64,000 nucleotides of DNA from Microbacterium sp. SSM24 (lineage in GTDB: Bacteria > Actinomycetota > Actinomycetes > Actinomycetales > Microbacteriaceae): contig NZ_JAPDNQ010000001.1 in the NCBI RefSeq assembly GCF_025989145.1, forward strand, positions 2,108,001 to 2,172,000. The letters are read 5' to 3'. Below the pieces are notes generated by a model. That model was not told where the DNA came from. It saw only the letters and a list, made by a program, of their open reading frames with translations, and did no database searches. Position 1 is the first letter of the stretch, and every line of letters begins with the position of its first letter. Positions 17,591-26,615 of this stretch are shown piece by piece. A program made the position numbers and the translations under genes.

Positions 17591-18067
17591 TCAGGCGGTC
17601 GGCGACTCGCCCGCCGTGAGTGCGTGCAGCAGGCGCGAGAGGTTGCGGATGTCGTCGATCGGCCAGTCTTCGAGGGCATCGACGAGCGTGCGCTCCTGCG
17701 GGGCGCGGGCCTGCGCCAGGCGCTCGAGCCCGGCCGGAGTCGCCGAGAGCATGCTGGAGCGCCCGTCGTCCGGGTCGGGGGTGCGTTCGATGAGCCCGAG
17801 CTGCTCGAGCTCGCGCACGGCGCGGCTGATCTGTCCTTTGTCGGCCATGAGGGTCTCGGCGAGTGCCGAGAGGGTGATCGATTCCCGACGCACGATGGTC
17901 GTGAACACCTTGTACGCGCCGGGCAGCATCCCCGGGCTCACCCGGTTGGCGTTCTCGGAGATGACGCGTCGGAAGCGGTTGATCAGCTCACCGAACTCGG
18001 CCTCGAGGGCGCGCACCGCTTCGGTGCGCGCCTCTCGGGTGTCGTCGGTGGTCATCGTGATCGACAT
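17591..18067 (-). CDS. MarR-family transcriptional regulator
   Basis: A 158-residue winged-helix repressor. The DNA-binding core is ITLSALAETLMADKGQISRAVRELEQLGLIERTPDPDDGRSSMLSATPAGLERL, with the MarR wing motif DPDDGRS. Its ATG overlaps the MFS stop codon by one base (TAATG), so it is the second gene of an operon with the exporter. Three TTGA-N6-TCAA palindromes at the operon promoter are the likely binding sites, giving autoregulation relieved by a ligand, probably an exporter substrate. Confidence 0.9.
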   Translation of the reverse strand: MSITMTTDDTREARTEAVRALEAEFGELINRFRRVISENANRVSPGMLPGAYKVFTTIVRRESITLSALAETLMADKGQISRAVRELEQLGLIERTPDPDDGRSSMLSATPAGLERLAQARAPQERTLVDALEDWPIDDIRNLSRLLHALTAGESPTA

Positions 18068-19809
18068 TAGCGGCGGGCGGATGCCTCGTCCGCCGCCACG
18101 TCGTCGTGCGAGATCGCCGGGGAGGCGGCATCCACTGTCCGTACGGCGCCGGTCGCCTGAAGCGCCGCCATGCCCTCGGCGGTCGAGACGGTCGCGAGGT
18201 CGGCTTCGATCGCCTCGGCGCGCTCGGTCGTGGTCATGCGGGTGAGCGGCTTGTTGGGCAGGAAGATGATCGCGATGAGGCTGATCACGGCGAGCGGGAC
18301 GGCGATCAGGAACGAGTGGGCGATCGCCTGGGCGTAGATGTCCTCGACGATCACGCGGATCGACTCGGGCAGCGCCGAGACCTGCGGGATCGTGCCCGAC
18401 TGGAGCTGTTCGCCGATGGCGGCGCCCTTCTCGCCGAGCTTCATCAGCGCGGCGCCGATGTCGTCCTTGCGATCCGTGAAGAGGTTCGTCGCCGAGGTCG
18501 CCAGCGCGGCGCCCATGACCGAGACGCCGATCGTGCCGCCGAGGCTGCGGAAGAACGTGACGCCGGAGCTCGCGACCCCGATCTCGCTGGGGTTCGCGGT
18601 GTTCTGCACGATGAGCACGAGGTTCTGCATCGTCATTCCGACGCCGGCGCCGAGCAGGAACATGTAGAGCGAGACGAGCACGAAGTTCGTGTCGTAGTGG
18701 ATCGTCGACAGCAGGTACGACCCAGCGATCAGGAGCACGCCGCCCACGATGAGGAAGGGCTTCCAGTGTCCGGTGCGCGTCACCAGGCCGCCGATCACGA
18801 TCGACGCGATCAGGAGTCCGCCGATCATCGGGATCGTCATGAGCCCCGCCTCGGTCGGCGTCGCGCCGCGGGCGAGCTGCATGTACTGGCTCAGGAAGAC
18901 CGACGTGCCGAACATGGCGATGCCGATCGAGATGGACGCGATCACCGACAGGGTGAAGGTGCGGTTGCGGAACATCGTGAGGGGGACGAGCGGCTCCTTC
19001 GAGCGCAGCTCGACGATCACGAAGACCACGGCCGCGAGGAGCGCGCCGCCGGCCATGAGGACCGTCTCGGTGCTCCACCAGTCGTAGTCCTTGCCGGCGC
19101 CGGTGATCCAGATGAGCAGCAGCGAGACGGCGGTCGACAGCAGCACGATGCCGAAGTAGTCGATGCGCGCCTTCACCTTCGGGCGGGCGGGGAGGTGCAG
19201 GGTGCGCTGCATGATGATGAGCGCGGCGACCGCGAACGGCAGGGCGATGAAGAAGTTCCAGCGCCAGTCGATGGTGTCGGTGATGAATCCGCCCAGCAGC
19301 GGGCCGCCGACCGTCGCGACGGCCATGACGGCGCCGAACAGGCCCATGTACCGGCCGCGCTCGCGGGGGCTGATGATGTCGGCCATGATCACCTGACTGA
19401 GTGCGGCGAGGCCGCCGGCGCCGATGCCCTGCACAGCGCGGAACGCGATGAGGGTGCCGGTGTCCTGCGAGAACCCGGCCGCGGCAGTGGCGAGCACGAA
19501 GATCACGATGGCGATCTGGATGAGCGCCTTGCGGTTGTACAGGTCGGCGAGCTTTCCCCAGATGGGGGTGGAGATCGCGGTCGTGAGGAGCGTCGCGGTG
19601 ACGACCCAGGTGAACGCCGCCTGGTCGCCGCCCAGGTCGTGGACGATGACGGGGAGCGACGTCGAGACGACCGTCGAGGCGAGCATCGACACGAACATGC
19701 CGAGCAGCAGGCCGGAGAGTGCCTGCAGAACGCGCCGGTGCCGGCGCTTCTCGTCGTCTGCCTGTGCGGTGTCGGCGACCGAGCCGGTCGCAGTGATGGG
19801 GGATGCCAT
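18067..19809 (-). CDS. DHA2-family MFS drug exporter
   Basis: A 580-residue, 14-helix proton antiporter of the EmrB/QacA type. It contains VVSTSLPVIVHDLGG near TM1, WVVTATLLTTAISTPIWGKLADLYNRKALIQIAI (motif A), FRAVQGIGAGGLAALSQVIMADIISPRERGRYMG and GPLLGGFITDTIDWRWNFFI (motif C region). The ATG at 19809 follows GAAGGA; an upstream in-frame start would add 21 arginine-rich residues with no support. The C-terminal tail of about 60 residues is hydrophilic. It is co-transcribed with marR. The substrate cannot be read from sequence. Confidence 0.9.
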   Translation of the reverse strand: MASPITATGSVADTAQADDEKRRHRRVLQALSGLLLGMFVSMLASTVVSTSLPVIVHDLGGDQAAFTWVVTATLLTTAISTPIWGKLADLYNRKALIQIAIVIFVLATAAAGFSQDTGTLIAFRAVQGIGAGGLAALSQVIMADIISPRERGRYMGLFGAVMAVATVGGPLLGGFITDTIDWRWNFFIALPFAVAALIIMQRTLHLPARPKVKARIDYFGIVLLSTAVSLLLIWITGAGKDYDWWSTETVLMAGGALLAAVVFVIVELRSKEPLVPLTMFRNRTFTLSVIASISIGIAMFGTSVFLSQYMQLARGATPTEAGLMTIPMIGGLLIASIVIGGLVTRTGHWKPFLIVGGVLLIAGSYLLSTIHYDTNFVLVSLYMFLLGAGVGMTMQNLVLIVQNTANPSEIGVASSGVTFFRSLGGTIGVSVMGAALATSATNLFTDRKDDIGAALMKLGEKGAAIGEQLQSGTIPQVSALPESIRVIVEDIYAQAIAHSFLIAVPLAVISLIAIIFLPNKPLTRMTTTERAEAIEADLATVSTAEGMAALQATGAVRTVDAASPAISHDDVAADEASARR

Positions 19810-19865
19810 GGGGATCCTTCGTGAGGAGTGTCGAGGTGTGGCGCGGCGACGGTGGCGCGAGATGT

Positions 19866-19927
19866 TTGACATGAGTCAACAGTTGAATTGCGTCAACTAT
19901 ATCCTCAATCGTTGACGCACGTCAACT
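19866..19927 (-). promoter_or_regulatory. Triple palindromic operator and promoter of the MFS-marR operon
   Basis: Three copies of the pattern TTGA-N6-TCAA are present: 19866-19881 (TTTGA/TCAAC), 19883-19898 and 19912-19927 (both perfect GTTGA-N6-TCAAC). On the minus strand TTGACG (complement of 19921-19926) and TATAGT (complement of 19897-19902), 18 bp apart, form a near-consensus promoter. Site 3 covers the -35 and site 2 touches the -10, so binding would block RNA polymerase. Site 1 lies just downstream. Confidence 0.85.
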
Positions 19928-19963
19928 ATTCCCTCTCGCGGGGGATTCAGGAGCGCGGACGGG

Positions 19964-20626
19964 TCAGTCGGCGAGGGCGAGTGCGCGGAAGGGCTGCCGG
20001 GGCGGCGTGCTGGGCTGCGGCATCCGCTCGACCGGCTCCCGGTTCTTCGTCGTGCGGTGATAGAGCTCGTCGATCAGCGCCGTGGCGAGCCGGACGAGCT
20101 TCGCGATCTCGGCGTCGTCGCGATCGACCCACGCGCAGCGCGGCTCGTCGCCCACGGGCACGAAGCCGTCGTGCTGCTCCCACGCCACGAGCGTGCGCTC
20201 GGCGCCGAGCACGTGCTGCTGCCACCACACCTGCCGCAGATAGGACCGCGGGATGCTGCGCCACGACTTGTTCGTCGTCTTGATCTCGGCGAGCGTGACG
20301 CGCCCGGCCGCGTCGACGCCGATGCCGTCGGGGGTCGCGAGATGACGGCGCTCGACGACGGCGTGGAAGAGCGCGGAGGACGGCTGGATGCCATGGGTCG
20401 CCGCGACCCACGCCGCGATCTCGGGTTCGCGCGCCCGGCCGTGCGCCGTGAACGCGTTGCCGGAGAAGCCCGAGCCCATGAGCTTGGCGTCGGCTGCTCG
20501 CGCGATAGCCCGGTCGGAGGTCAGTGCGGCGACATCCGTCGCCGTGATCCCGCGGGAGCGTGCCCGCACCCAGGCCACCCGGTCGCGGGAGTCCGCGACG
20601 ATGCGAGCGGCGAGTTCGGGGGTCAC
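19964..20626 (-). CDS. YqaJ-like viral recombinase/exonuclease-family protein
   Basis: A 220-residue protein resembling YqaJ (lambda exonuclease-like, PD-(D/E)XK fold). It begins with SRGITATDVAALTSDRAIARAADAK, the family's ITATD/GASD-like opening. FTAHGRAREPEIAAWV supplies the conserved glutamate (GRxxEP), TPDGIGVDAAGRVTLAEIKTTNKSW supplies D and ExK, and YLRQVWWQQHVLGAERTLVAW follows. All expected catalytic residues are visible. The family acts in phage recombination, yet no phage gene is nearby. The GTG start has TAGCCT (complement of 20633-20638) 6 nt upstream. The C-terminal 30 residues are proline-rich. Confidence 0.75.
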   Translation of the reverse strand: MTPELAARIVADSRDRVAWVRARSRGITATDVAALTSDRAIARAADAKLMGSGFSGNAFTAHGRAREPEIAAWVAATHGIQPSSALFHAVVERRHLATPDGIGVDAAGRVTLAEIKTTNKSWRSIPRSYLRQVWWQQHVLGAERTLVAWEQHDGFVPVGDEPRCAWVDRDDAEIAKLVRLATALIDELYHRTTKNREPVERMPQPSTPPRQPFRALALAD

Positions 20627-20675
20627 CCTTCGAGGCTACGCCGCCGCCGCGACATCCGCCGCCGCGACCCGCGCG

Positions 20676-22112
20676 TCAGACGTGCCGATCGAGGAACGCG
20701 TACACCTCGTTGTCGTCGACGCCGGGGAACGCGCCGCGGGGGAGCGGCGAGAACATCTGCATGTGCACGCGCGCGCTGGGCCATGCCTTGCCCGACCAGC
20801 GTGAGGTCACTTCGGCGGGCGCCCGGCGGCAGCACGACTCGTCCGGGCACGTCGAGGTCGCCCGCTTCTGCGACTCGCGCCCGCGGAACCATCGCGCATC
20901 GTCGAACGGCACGCCCACGGTGATGGAGAACTCGCCTTCGCTCGTCGAGCCGGTCTGGGTGGAGCACCAGAACGTCCCGGCCGGGGTGTCGGTGTACTGG
21001 TAGTGCTCGGTCGTGCGGTTCTGCTCGCCGAAGGCCGCGCGCGCCGAGAACTTGCGGCACGCGATCTGCCCGTCGACGGCGCCGGTGACATCCATCGGCA
21101 GGGGCAGGTCGTCGTTCTCGAAGACGCGCGTGATGGCGCCCGAACCGTCCACGCGGAGGAAATGCAGTCGGATGCCGAGATGCCGCGTGGCGAGGTTGGT
21201 CAGGCGCATGCCCGCAGCCTCGTGTGTCACGCCGAAAGCGTCACGGAAGTCCTCGACCGCGAGGTTGCGGTCCTTCTTCGCCTGCTGCAGGAAGGCCGCC
21301 GACGCGGTCTCGGGCATCAGGCAGCAGGCGGCGTAGTAGTTGATCTCGAGCCGCTGCTGCAGGAAGTCGGCGTAGTCCGTCGGACGCCGGTGGCCGAGCA
21401 GGCGATGCGCCATGGCCTGCAGTGCCATGGAGCGGAGGCCGTGCCCTCCGGGGATCGAGGCCGGCGGCAAGTAGATGCGGCCGTTCTCGAGGTCGGTGAC
21501 CGATCGGGTGGAGTGGGGGAGGTCGTTCACGTAGAGCAGCTCGAAGCCGAGCTTCTCGGCCATGATGCTCACGGTGCGGTGGGTGAGCGCGCCCGACACG
21601 TGCCCGGCCGCCTTGAGCTGCTTCTCGGCGAGCGTCTCGATGTCGGGGAGGTAGTTGTCGAGCTCGCGCATCTTCAGCCGCAGCTCGGTGTTCGCGCGGC
21701 GCGCCTCCTCGGGGGTGGCGATGGCCTCCCGCTCGCGACGCTGGAGCTCGCGGTGCAGGCCGAGCAGAGACTCGAGCGTGTCGTCGGTCATCCCCTTGGT
21801 CACCTTGATGGGTGCGATGCCCAGCTGGCGGAACACCGAGCCGGACTGCGACCGCTCCAGCTCGATCTCGAGCGCGGCGCGCCGGTTCGGCGGCTCGGCG
21901 GACAGCAGGTCGGCCACCTCGACCCCCGTCGCGTTCGCGATCGCCTGCAGCAGCGAGAGCTTCGGCTCCCGCTTGCCGTTCTCGATGAGGCTGAGCTGGC
22001 TTCCGGCGACGCCGACGCGCTCGCCGAGCTCGTCCAGCGTGAATCCGTGCGAGATGCGCTGATGGCGAATGCGGTGACCCAGGGTGGACAGTTCCAGCGA
22101 CGTCGACGGCAT
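20676..22112 (-). CDS. ramB: RamB-like regulator (XRE HTH plus ImmA/IrrE-type and short-chain fatty acyl regulator domains)
   Basis: About 478 residues. An XRE helix-turn-helix fills residues 10-65 ([48 protein letters not shown]). A central metallopeptidase-like region includes [43 protein letters not shown]-terminal DUF2083-type region is cysteine-bearing ([23 protein letters not shown]). This architecture is that of RamB, the acetate/glyoxylate-metabolism regulator of corynebacteria and mycobacteria. The start is uncertain: ATG 22112 has AAGGA directly abutting it, and a TTG at 22139 would add nine residues. It is divergent from PEP carboxykinase, a plausible target. Confidence 0.8.
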   Translation of the reverse strand: MPSTSLELSTLGHRIRHQRISHGFTLDELGERVGVAGSQLSLIENGKREPKLSLLQAIANATGVEVADLLSAEPPNRRAALEIELERSQSGSVFRQLGIAPIKVTKGMTDDTLESLLGLHRELQRREREAIATPEEARRANTELRLKMRELDNYLPDIETLAEKQLKAAGHVSGALTHRTVSIMAEKLGFELLYVNDLPHSTRSVTDLENGRIYLPPASIPGGHGLRSMALQAMAHRLLGHRRPTDYADFLQQRLEINYYAACCLMPETASAAFLQQAKKDRNLAVEDFRDAFGVTHEAAGMRLTNLATRHLGIRLHFLRVDGSGAITRVFENDDLPLPMDVTGAVDGQIACRKFSARAAFGEQNRTTEHYQYTDTPAGTFWCSTQTGSTSEGEFSITVGVPFDDARWFRGRESQKRATSTCPDESCCRRAPAEVTSRWSGKAWPSARVHMQMFSPLPRGAFPGVDDNEVYAFLDRHV

Positions 22113-22126
22113 TCCTTGAGCATAAC

Positions 22127-22143
22127 GAAAGAATTGCAACTCT
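22127..22143. promoter_or_regulatory. RamB-box-like motif between ramB-like gene and pckG
   Basis: The sequence AAAGAATTGCAACTCTT (22127-22143) resembles the RamB consensus of C. glutamicum (a run of A, then TTTGCAAA) and is partly palindromic around TTGCAA. It lies 15 bp before the ramB-like ATG and about 92 bp before the pckG start, where it could serve both genes. The TTG alternative start of the regulator would overlap it. Confidence 0.4.
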
Positions 22144-22234
22144 TGACGGCGACATTGGTGGGAAGAGGCATCCGAATAGCGAGAAAGTGGATCAGGACCA
22201 CAGATCTGAACGTCGAATCGAAGGGGAGCGACTC

Positions 22235-24115
22235 ATGGCTCTTGCCGACATCTTCACCCGCCCCGAAGGCTCCACCACCGCGCGGCCGGCGGTCACGCGC
22301 ACGTATGGCGACCTTCCCGCAGTGCAGGGCGCGGGCATGTCCGAGCTGCTGGCGTGGGTGGACGAGATCGTGGCGCTGACCAAGCCCGCCCGGGTCCACT
22401 GGGTGGATGGCTCCCGCGCGGAGAACGACGCGCTGCTGCGCGAGATGGTCGACGAGGGCAAGCTCATCAAGCTGAACCCGGAGTGGCGTCCCGGCTCGTA
22501 CCTGGCCCGCTCACACCCGAGCGACGTCGCCCGCACCGAGGCGCGCACCTTCATCGCCTCGGAGCGCGAGGAGGATGCCGGCCCCACGAACAACTGGGCC
22601 GCGCCCGACGAGATCCGCGCCACCATCACTCCGCTGTTCGAGGGCTCGATGGCAGGCCGCACGATGTACGTCGTGCCGTTCTCGATGGGCGCGGTGGGCG
22701 GTCCGCTGTCGCACATCGGCGTGCAGGTGACCGACAGCGCCTACGCGGTCGCGTCGATGGAGATCATGACGCGCGTGGGCACCGAGGTGCTGCGCGAGAT
22801 CGCAGGCGGTGCTGCGTGGGTCAAGACGGTCCACTCCGTCGGCGCCCCTCTCCAGCCGGGCCAGGAGGATGTCGCGTGGCCGTGCAACGACGAGAAGTAC
22901 ATCGTGCACTTCCCCGACACGCTCGAGGTGTGGTCATTCGGCTCCGGGTACGGCGGCAACGCGATCCTCGCGAAGAAGTGCTTCGCGCTGCGCATCGCCT
23001 CGGTGATCGGCCGCAACGAGGGCTGGCTCGCCGAGCACATGCTCCTCATCCGCGTGATCGACCCCGCCGGCCGCGCTTACCACCTGGCGGCGGCGTTCCC
23101 GTCGGCGTGCGGCAAGACGAACCTCGCGATGCTGCGGCCCACGATCCCGGGCTGGCGCGTCGAGACCCTCGGCGACGACATCGCCTGGCTGCGTCCCGGC
23201 GATGACGGGCGACTGTGGGCGATCAACCCCGAGGCCGGATTCTTCGGCGTCGCACCGGGCACCGGCGAGTCCACGAACGTCACGGCCGTCGAGACGCTGT
23301 GGGGCAACACCATCTTCACGAACGTCGCGCTGCGCCCCGACGGCGATGTGTGGTGGGAGGGCCTCACCGACGAGCCGCCGGCAGAGCTCACAGACTGGGA
23401 GGGCAACGCGTGGACGCCGGCATCCGGTCGTCCCGCTGCCCACCCGAACTCGCGCTTCACCGTGCGGGCCGATCAGTGCCCGCAGATCGCCGAGGACTGG
23501 GATGCCCCGCAGGGCGTGCCGCTGGACGCGATCCTGTTCGGCGGACGCCGTGCCACGAACATCCCGCTCGTCGTCGAGGCCACCGACTGGACCCACGGCG
23601 TCTTCATGGGCTCGAACATCTCGTCGGAGCGCACCGCCGCCGCCGAGGGAACCGTCGGCGAACTGCGCCGCGACCCGTTCGCGATGCTCCCCTTCTGCGG
23701 CTACAACATGGCGGACTACTTCGGTCACTGGCTCAAGGTCGGCCAGAAGCTGCGCTTCGACCGCGCCCCCCGCGTGTTCCAGGTGAACTGGTTCCGCAAG
23801 GGCGCCGACGGCCGCTTCCTGTGGCCGGGCTTCGGCGACAACGCCCGCGTCATCGACTGGATCATCCGCCGGCTCGACGGCGAGGTCGGCGCGATCGAGA
23901 GCCCCATCGGACGCCTGCCGCACACCGATGACCTCGACCTCGACGGCATCGACGTGCCCCAGTCGGACCTCGACGAGCTGTTCGCTGTCGACCCCGCGCT
24001 GTGGCTGCAGGAGGCCGACCTCACCGAGGAGTTCTACCGCACGTTCGACGGACGCATCCCCGCCCCGCTGTGGGCCGAGCTCGCCGCGCTGCGGTACCGA
24101 CTGCAGCGCGCCTGA
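22235..24115 (+). CDS. pckG: Phosphoenolpyruvate carboxykinase (GTP)
   Basis: A 626-residue enzyme converting oxaloacetate and GTP to phosphoenolpyruvate, CO2 and GDP, the entry step of gluconeogenesis. The GTP-type signature [13 protein letters not shown] (P-loop/kinase-1 motif) is at about residues 285-297, followed by GDDIAWLR (metal site) and later [18 protein letters not shown] and [15 protein letters not shown]. The ATG at 22235 follows AAGGGGAG at proper distance. It is transcribed away from the RamB-like regulator and ends at an inverted repeat facing the convergent ABC exporter gene. Confidence 0.97.
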   Translation: MALADIFTRPEGSTTARPAVTRTYGDLPAVQGAGMSELLAWVDEIVALTKPARVHWVDGSRAENDALLREMVDEGKLIKLNPEWRPGSYLARSHPSDVARTEARTFIASEREEDAGPTNNWAAPDEIRATITPLFEGSMAGRTMYVVPFSMGAVGGPLSHIGVQVTDSAYAVASMEIMTRVGTEVLREIAGGAAWVKTVHSVGAPLQPGQEDVAWPCNDEKYIVHFPDTLEVWSFGSGYGGNAILAKKCFALRIASVIGRNEGWLAEHMLLIRVIDPAGRAYHLAAAFPSACGKTNLAMLRPTIPGWRVETLGDDIAWLRPGDDGRLWAINPEAGFFGVAPGTGESTNVTAVETLWGNTIFTNVALRPDGDVWWEGLTDEPPAELTDWEGNAWTPASGRPAAHPNSRFTVRADQCPQIAEDWDAPQGVPLDAILFGGRRATNIPLVVEATDWTHGVFMGSNISSERTAAAEGTVGELRRDPFAMLPFCGYNMADYFGHWLKVGQKLRFDRAPRVFQVNWFRKGADGRFLWPGFGDNARVIDWIIRRLDGEVGAIESPIGRLPHTDDLDLDGIDVPQSDLDELFAVDPALWLQEADLTEEFYRTFDGRIPAPLWAELAALRYRLQRA

Positions 24116-24199
24116 CCCGCGCCTCGGGGGGATGCCCCGGTCCTCCGCACCGCGGCGGGCCGGGGCATCCGATCGTCAGAACTGCGGGTCGGAAGGTCC

Positions 24200-24253
24200 C
24201 GAGTCGCCAAAACACGCCGGACAGCACGTCGAGCGAGCGGCGTGTCTTGGCGG
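24200..24253. repeat. Inverted repeat between convergent genes (copy 2 of the CGAGTCGCCAA element)
   Basis: The left arm 24200-24219 (CGAGTCGCCAAAACACGCCG) differs from the 6453-6472 arm at one base. The right arm 24238-24253 pairs with the inner 16 bases with one mismatch. It lies between pckG and the convergent ABC exporter gene. The rest of the 169-bp gap holds a second GC-rich inverted stretch at about 24131-24170 (GGGGATGCCCCGG and CCGGGGCATCC). Confidence 0.7.
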
Positions 24254-24284
24254 ACGCGTCCGTCTGCCCGCGGAGGCCGAGCGG

Positions 24285-26255
24285 TCAGACCAGGAGCTGG
24301 TGCTTCGCGAGGTCGCGGTAGAGCGGGGTCGAGGCGACGAGCTCGGAGTGCGTGCCCTGCCCGACGACCCGGCCGTGGTCCATCACGACGATGTGGTCGC
24401 TGTCGACGACGGTCGACAGGCGATGCGCGATGACGATCAGGGTGCGGCCGGAGGCGACGGCGTCGATGGCCTCGCGCATGCGCTGCTCGTTGAGCCCGTC
24501 GAGGGACGACGTCGACTCGTCGAGCAGCAGGATCGGCGGCGCCGCCAGGAGTGCACGGGCGATCGCGAGGCGCTGGCGCTCGCCTCCCGACAGCATGACG
24601 CCGCCCTCGCCGACGGGTGCCTCGAGGCCGAGTTCGCTCCGGTCGAGCACCTCGCCGAGGTTGACGGCGCGCAACACGGCCTCGCACTCGGCATCCGTCG
24701 CATCGGGCGACGCGAGCCGCAGATTGTCGCCGATGGTTCCCGCGAGGGTCGGGGCATCCTGCTCGACGTAGCCGAGCTGCGCGCGCAGCGCGGCACGGTC
24801 GAGGGACCGCACGTCGACGCCGTCCACCAGGATCGCGCCGCCGCTCGGGTCGTAGAACCGCTCGATCAGGGCCAGTGTCGTGCTCTTGCCGGCGCCCGAC
24901 GGTCCGACGAGCGCCACGCGGGCCCCCCGGGGCACCGAGAACGAGACGCCTCGGAGAACATCGGAGGCGGCATCCGACGTCTGTGAGAACTCGAGGGATG
25001 CCTCGTCCCGCGTGATCGCGGAGGCGTCGACGTGGGCGTTCTCGAGCACCGCGATCGCCTCGGTCTCGGCCTTGCGGCGGGCGGCGACGACGGCCTCGGG
25101 GTAGTGGAAGCGCACGTCGCGGAACTCCACCGCGGCCGTCGAGGTGCCGGCGCCGTCGCCGACATCTGCGCTCTCCGTCGCAGCGGCGATGGCGGCGTCG
25201 TCCTGGGACTCGGTCGGCAGATCCAGCACCTCCTGGATGCGGCCGAGCGCGCCGAGTGCCTGGTTGACCGACGTGATCGCGCCGAAGAACGAGCCGAGCG
25301 GCGCGATGAGCATGAACAGGAACATGATGAACGTCACGAGGCTTGCAATGCCGATCGCGCCGCTCGCGACACGGTAGCCGCCGAGCCCGATCACCACGAG
25401 CAGCGAGACCTGCATCGCGATCCCCGCGATCGGCACGACGAGCGCGGAGACCTTGGCGATCCGCACGCCGACGGCGTAAGCATCGGTGGCACGCTCGGTG
25501 ACGGACTCGACCTCGCGCTCGGTGGCGCCAGAGGCGCGCACGGTGCGGATGGAGCCGACGGCCCGCTCGACGCCGGACGCCAGCTCGCCGACCTTCTCCT
25601 GCTGCTCCGTCGAGGCGGTGCGGATGCGTCCGCTCAGCGCGACGACACCCAGAACCGAGACGCCGATCACGATCACGATGATGCCCAGCAGCACCGGATC
25701 GATCAGCGCCATCGCCACGAGCGCGCCGACGAACAGCAGGCCGTTGCCGATCGCGTCGGCGAGGCCCTGCGTGAGCACGGCATAGAGCAGCGTGGTGTCA
25801 CTTCCCACGCGCGAGACGAGGTCGCCGGTGCGGCGGGCGTCGAACTCGCTGATCGGCAGGTGGAAGATGCGCGAGATGAGCTTGCGGCGGCTCGAGTAGA
25901 CGACGGCCGTCCCGGTGCGCTGCAGCAGGTAGTGCTGCCAGCCCGAGATGAGGGATGCCGCGATCACGAATCCCACGAGCGCCCACAGCAGCATGCCCAG
26001 GTCGAGACCCTCCTGCACGCGCACGATGACCTGGCCCACGAGGAGCGGCTGCACCAGCATCGTGACGGCGCTCAGGATGCTGAGCACGGCGACGATGACG
26101 AGGGTGCGCTTGTGCTCGAAGAGGAAGGGCAGCAGCTGGCCGAAGGTGGCGCGCGGGCCGTCGTCGGGCTTGCCTTTCGAGCGCCTGCCGCGGCGGGGCT
26201 CGTCGACGGGAGCGGCGGCGTCGACGGGGGCGTCGGCGATGTCGGCGGAGGGCAT
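24285..26255 (-). CDS. ABC exporter, fused membrane and ATPase domains, with an insertion in the ATPase domain
   Basis: A 656-residue half-transporter of the lipid/multidrug exporter (ABCB-like) type. Residues 1-35 are a charged tail (RRGRRSKGKPDDG). Six helices span about 45-335. The ATPase has A-loop FHYPE (Tyr near 385), Walker A GPSGAGKSTT, Q-loop YVEQDAPTLAGT, signature LSGGERQR, Walker B ILLLDESTSSLD and switch IAHRLST. Between the A-loop and the VLRGVSFSVPRG strand are about 46 residues instead of the usual 8-15, giving an extra charged segment of some 35 residues. It probably works as a homodimer. It follows a 71-aa HTH gene by 22 bp, with GAGGTAGACCC before the ATG. Confidence 0.88.
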   Translation of the reverse strand: MPSADIADAPVDAAAPVDEPRRGRRSKGKPDDGPRATFGQLLPFLFEHKRTLVIVAVLSILSAVTMLVQPLLVGQVIVRVQEGLDLGMLLWALVGFVIAASLISGWQHYLLQRTGTAVVYSSRRKLISRIFHLPISEFDARRTGDLVSRVGSDTTLLYAVLTQGLADAIGNGLLFVGALVAMALIDPVLLGIIVIVIGVSVLGVVALSGRIRTASTEQQEKVGELASGVERAVGSIRTVRASGATEREVESVTERATDAYAVGVRIAKVSALVVPIAGIAMQVSLLVVIGLGGYRVASGAIGIASLVTFIMFLFMLIAPLGSFFGAITSVNQALGALGRIQEVLDLPTESQDDAAIAAATESADVGDGAGTSTAAVEFRDVRFHYPEAVVAARRKAETEAIAVLENAHVDASAITRDEASLEFSQTSDAASDVLRGVSFSVPRGARVALVGPSGAGKSTTLALIERFYDPSGGAILVDGVDVRSLDRAALRAQLGYVEQDAPTLAGTIGDNLRLASPDATDAECEAVLRAVNLGEVLDRSELGLEAPVGEGGVMLSGGERQRLAIARALLAAPPILLLDESTSSLDGLNEQRMREAIDAVASGRTLIVIAHRLSTVVDSDHIVVMDHGRVVGQGTHSELVASTPLYRDLAKHQLLV

Positions 26256-26277
26256 GGGTCTACCTCGTTCGTTGGGC

Positions 26278-26493
26278 TTACCTTCGACCGTACTTCTTGT
26301 GCACGGCCTGCTTCGTCACACCCAGGGCGGAGGCGATCGCCTGCCACGAGAAGCCGAGGTTGCGGGCGCGCCGGACGGCGACCTCCTCGGCCCGTGACAG
26401 CTCTCGCCGAGCGTCGGAGAGCCGGTGCAGCTCGGCCAGCGGCTCGCGCTCCGGCGCGGAGCCGATGAGGGTGCGCAGATCGTCGCCGCTCAT
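26278..26493 (-). CDS. Small helix-turn-helix protein (71 aa)
   Basis: A 71-residue protein whose C-terminal half is a clear [43 protein letters not shown]. It resembles the sigma-like/AsnC-like HTH of short actinobacterial regulators encoded next to ABC transporters. There is no effector domain, so it may bind DNA constitutively or act with a partner. AAGGAGCACC precedes the ATG. It leads the operon with the ABC exporter gene, behind a promoter that carries two perfect GTCAAC-N4-GTTGAC palindromes. Confidence 0.75.
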   Translation of the reverse strand: MSGDDLRTLIGSAPEREPLAELHRLSDARRELSRAEEVAVRRARNLGFSWQAIASALGVTKQAVHKKYGRR

Positions 26494-26534
26494 GGTGCTC
26501 CTTCGGGTGCGGATGCCTCGTTCGCGGCATCCGC

Positions 26535-26579
26535 GTCAACCTTAGTTGACTCGCTCTCGACCGTCAACTCAGGTTGACG
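26535..26579 (-). promoter_or_regulatory. Twin palindromic operator and promoter between two ABC systems
   Basis: Two palindromes with the same geometry, GTCAAC-N4-GTTGAC, are at 26535-26550 and 26563-26578 (the second extends to 7-bp arms, 26562-26579); centres are 28 bp apart. On the minus strand TTGACG (complement of 26562-26567) and TAAGGT (complement of 26539-26544) are separated by exactly 17 bp, a near-ideal promoter for the HTH-ABC exporter operon. One operator covers the -35 and the other the -10. The divergent ABC gene's -10 (TAGGGT, 26604-26609) lies 25 bp beyond the second site, so both directions could be controlled. Confidence 0.85.
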
Positions 26580-26615
26580 CTCGAGCATGTCCCAGCCGGG
26601 GGTTAGGGTTGTCCG

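Noticed and set aside
19964..20626. Prophage remnant suggested by the YqaJ-like gene
   Set aside because: Neither flank has integrase, terminase, portal, capsid or attachment-site duplications; neighbours are chromosomal.
24131..24170. GC-rich inverted stretch after pckG as a gene or RNA
   Set aside because: It is short, has no promoter and looks like part of a pckG terminator region.
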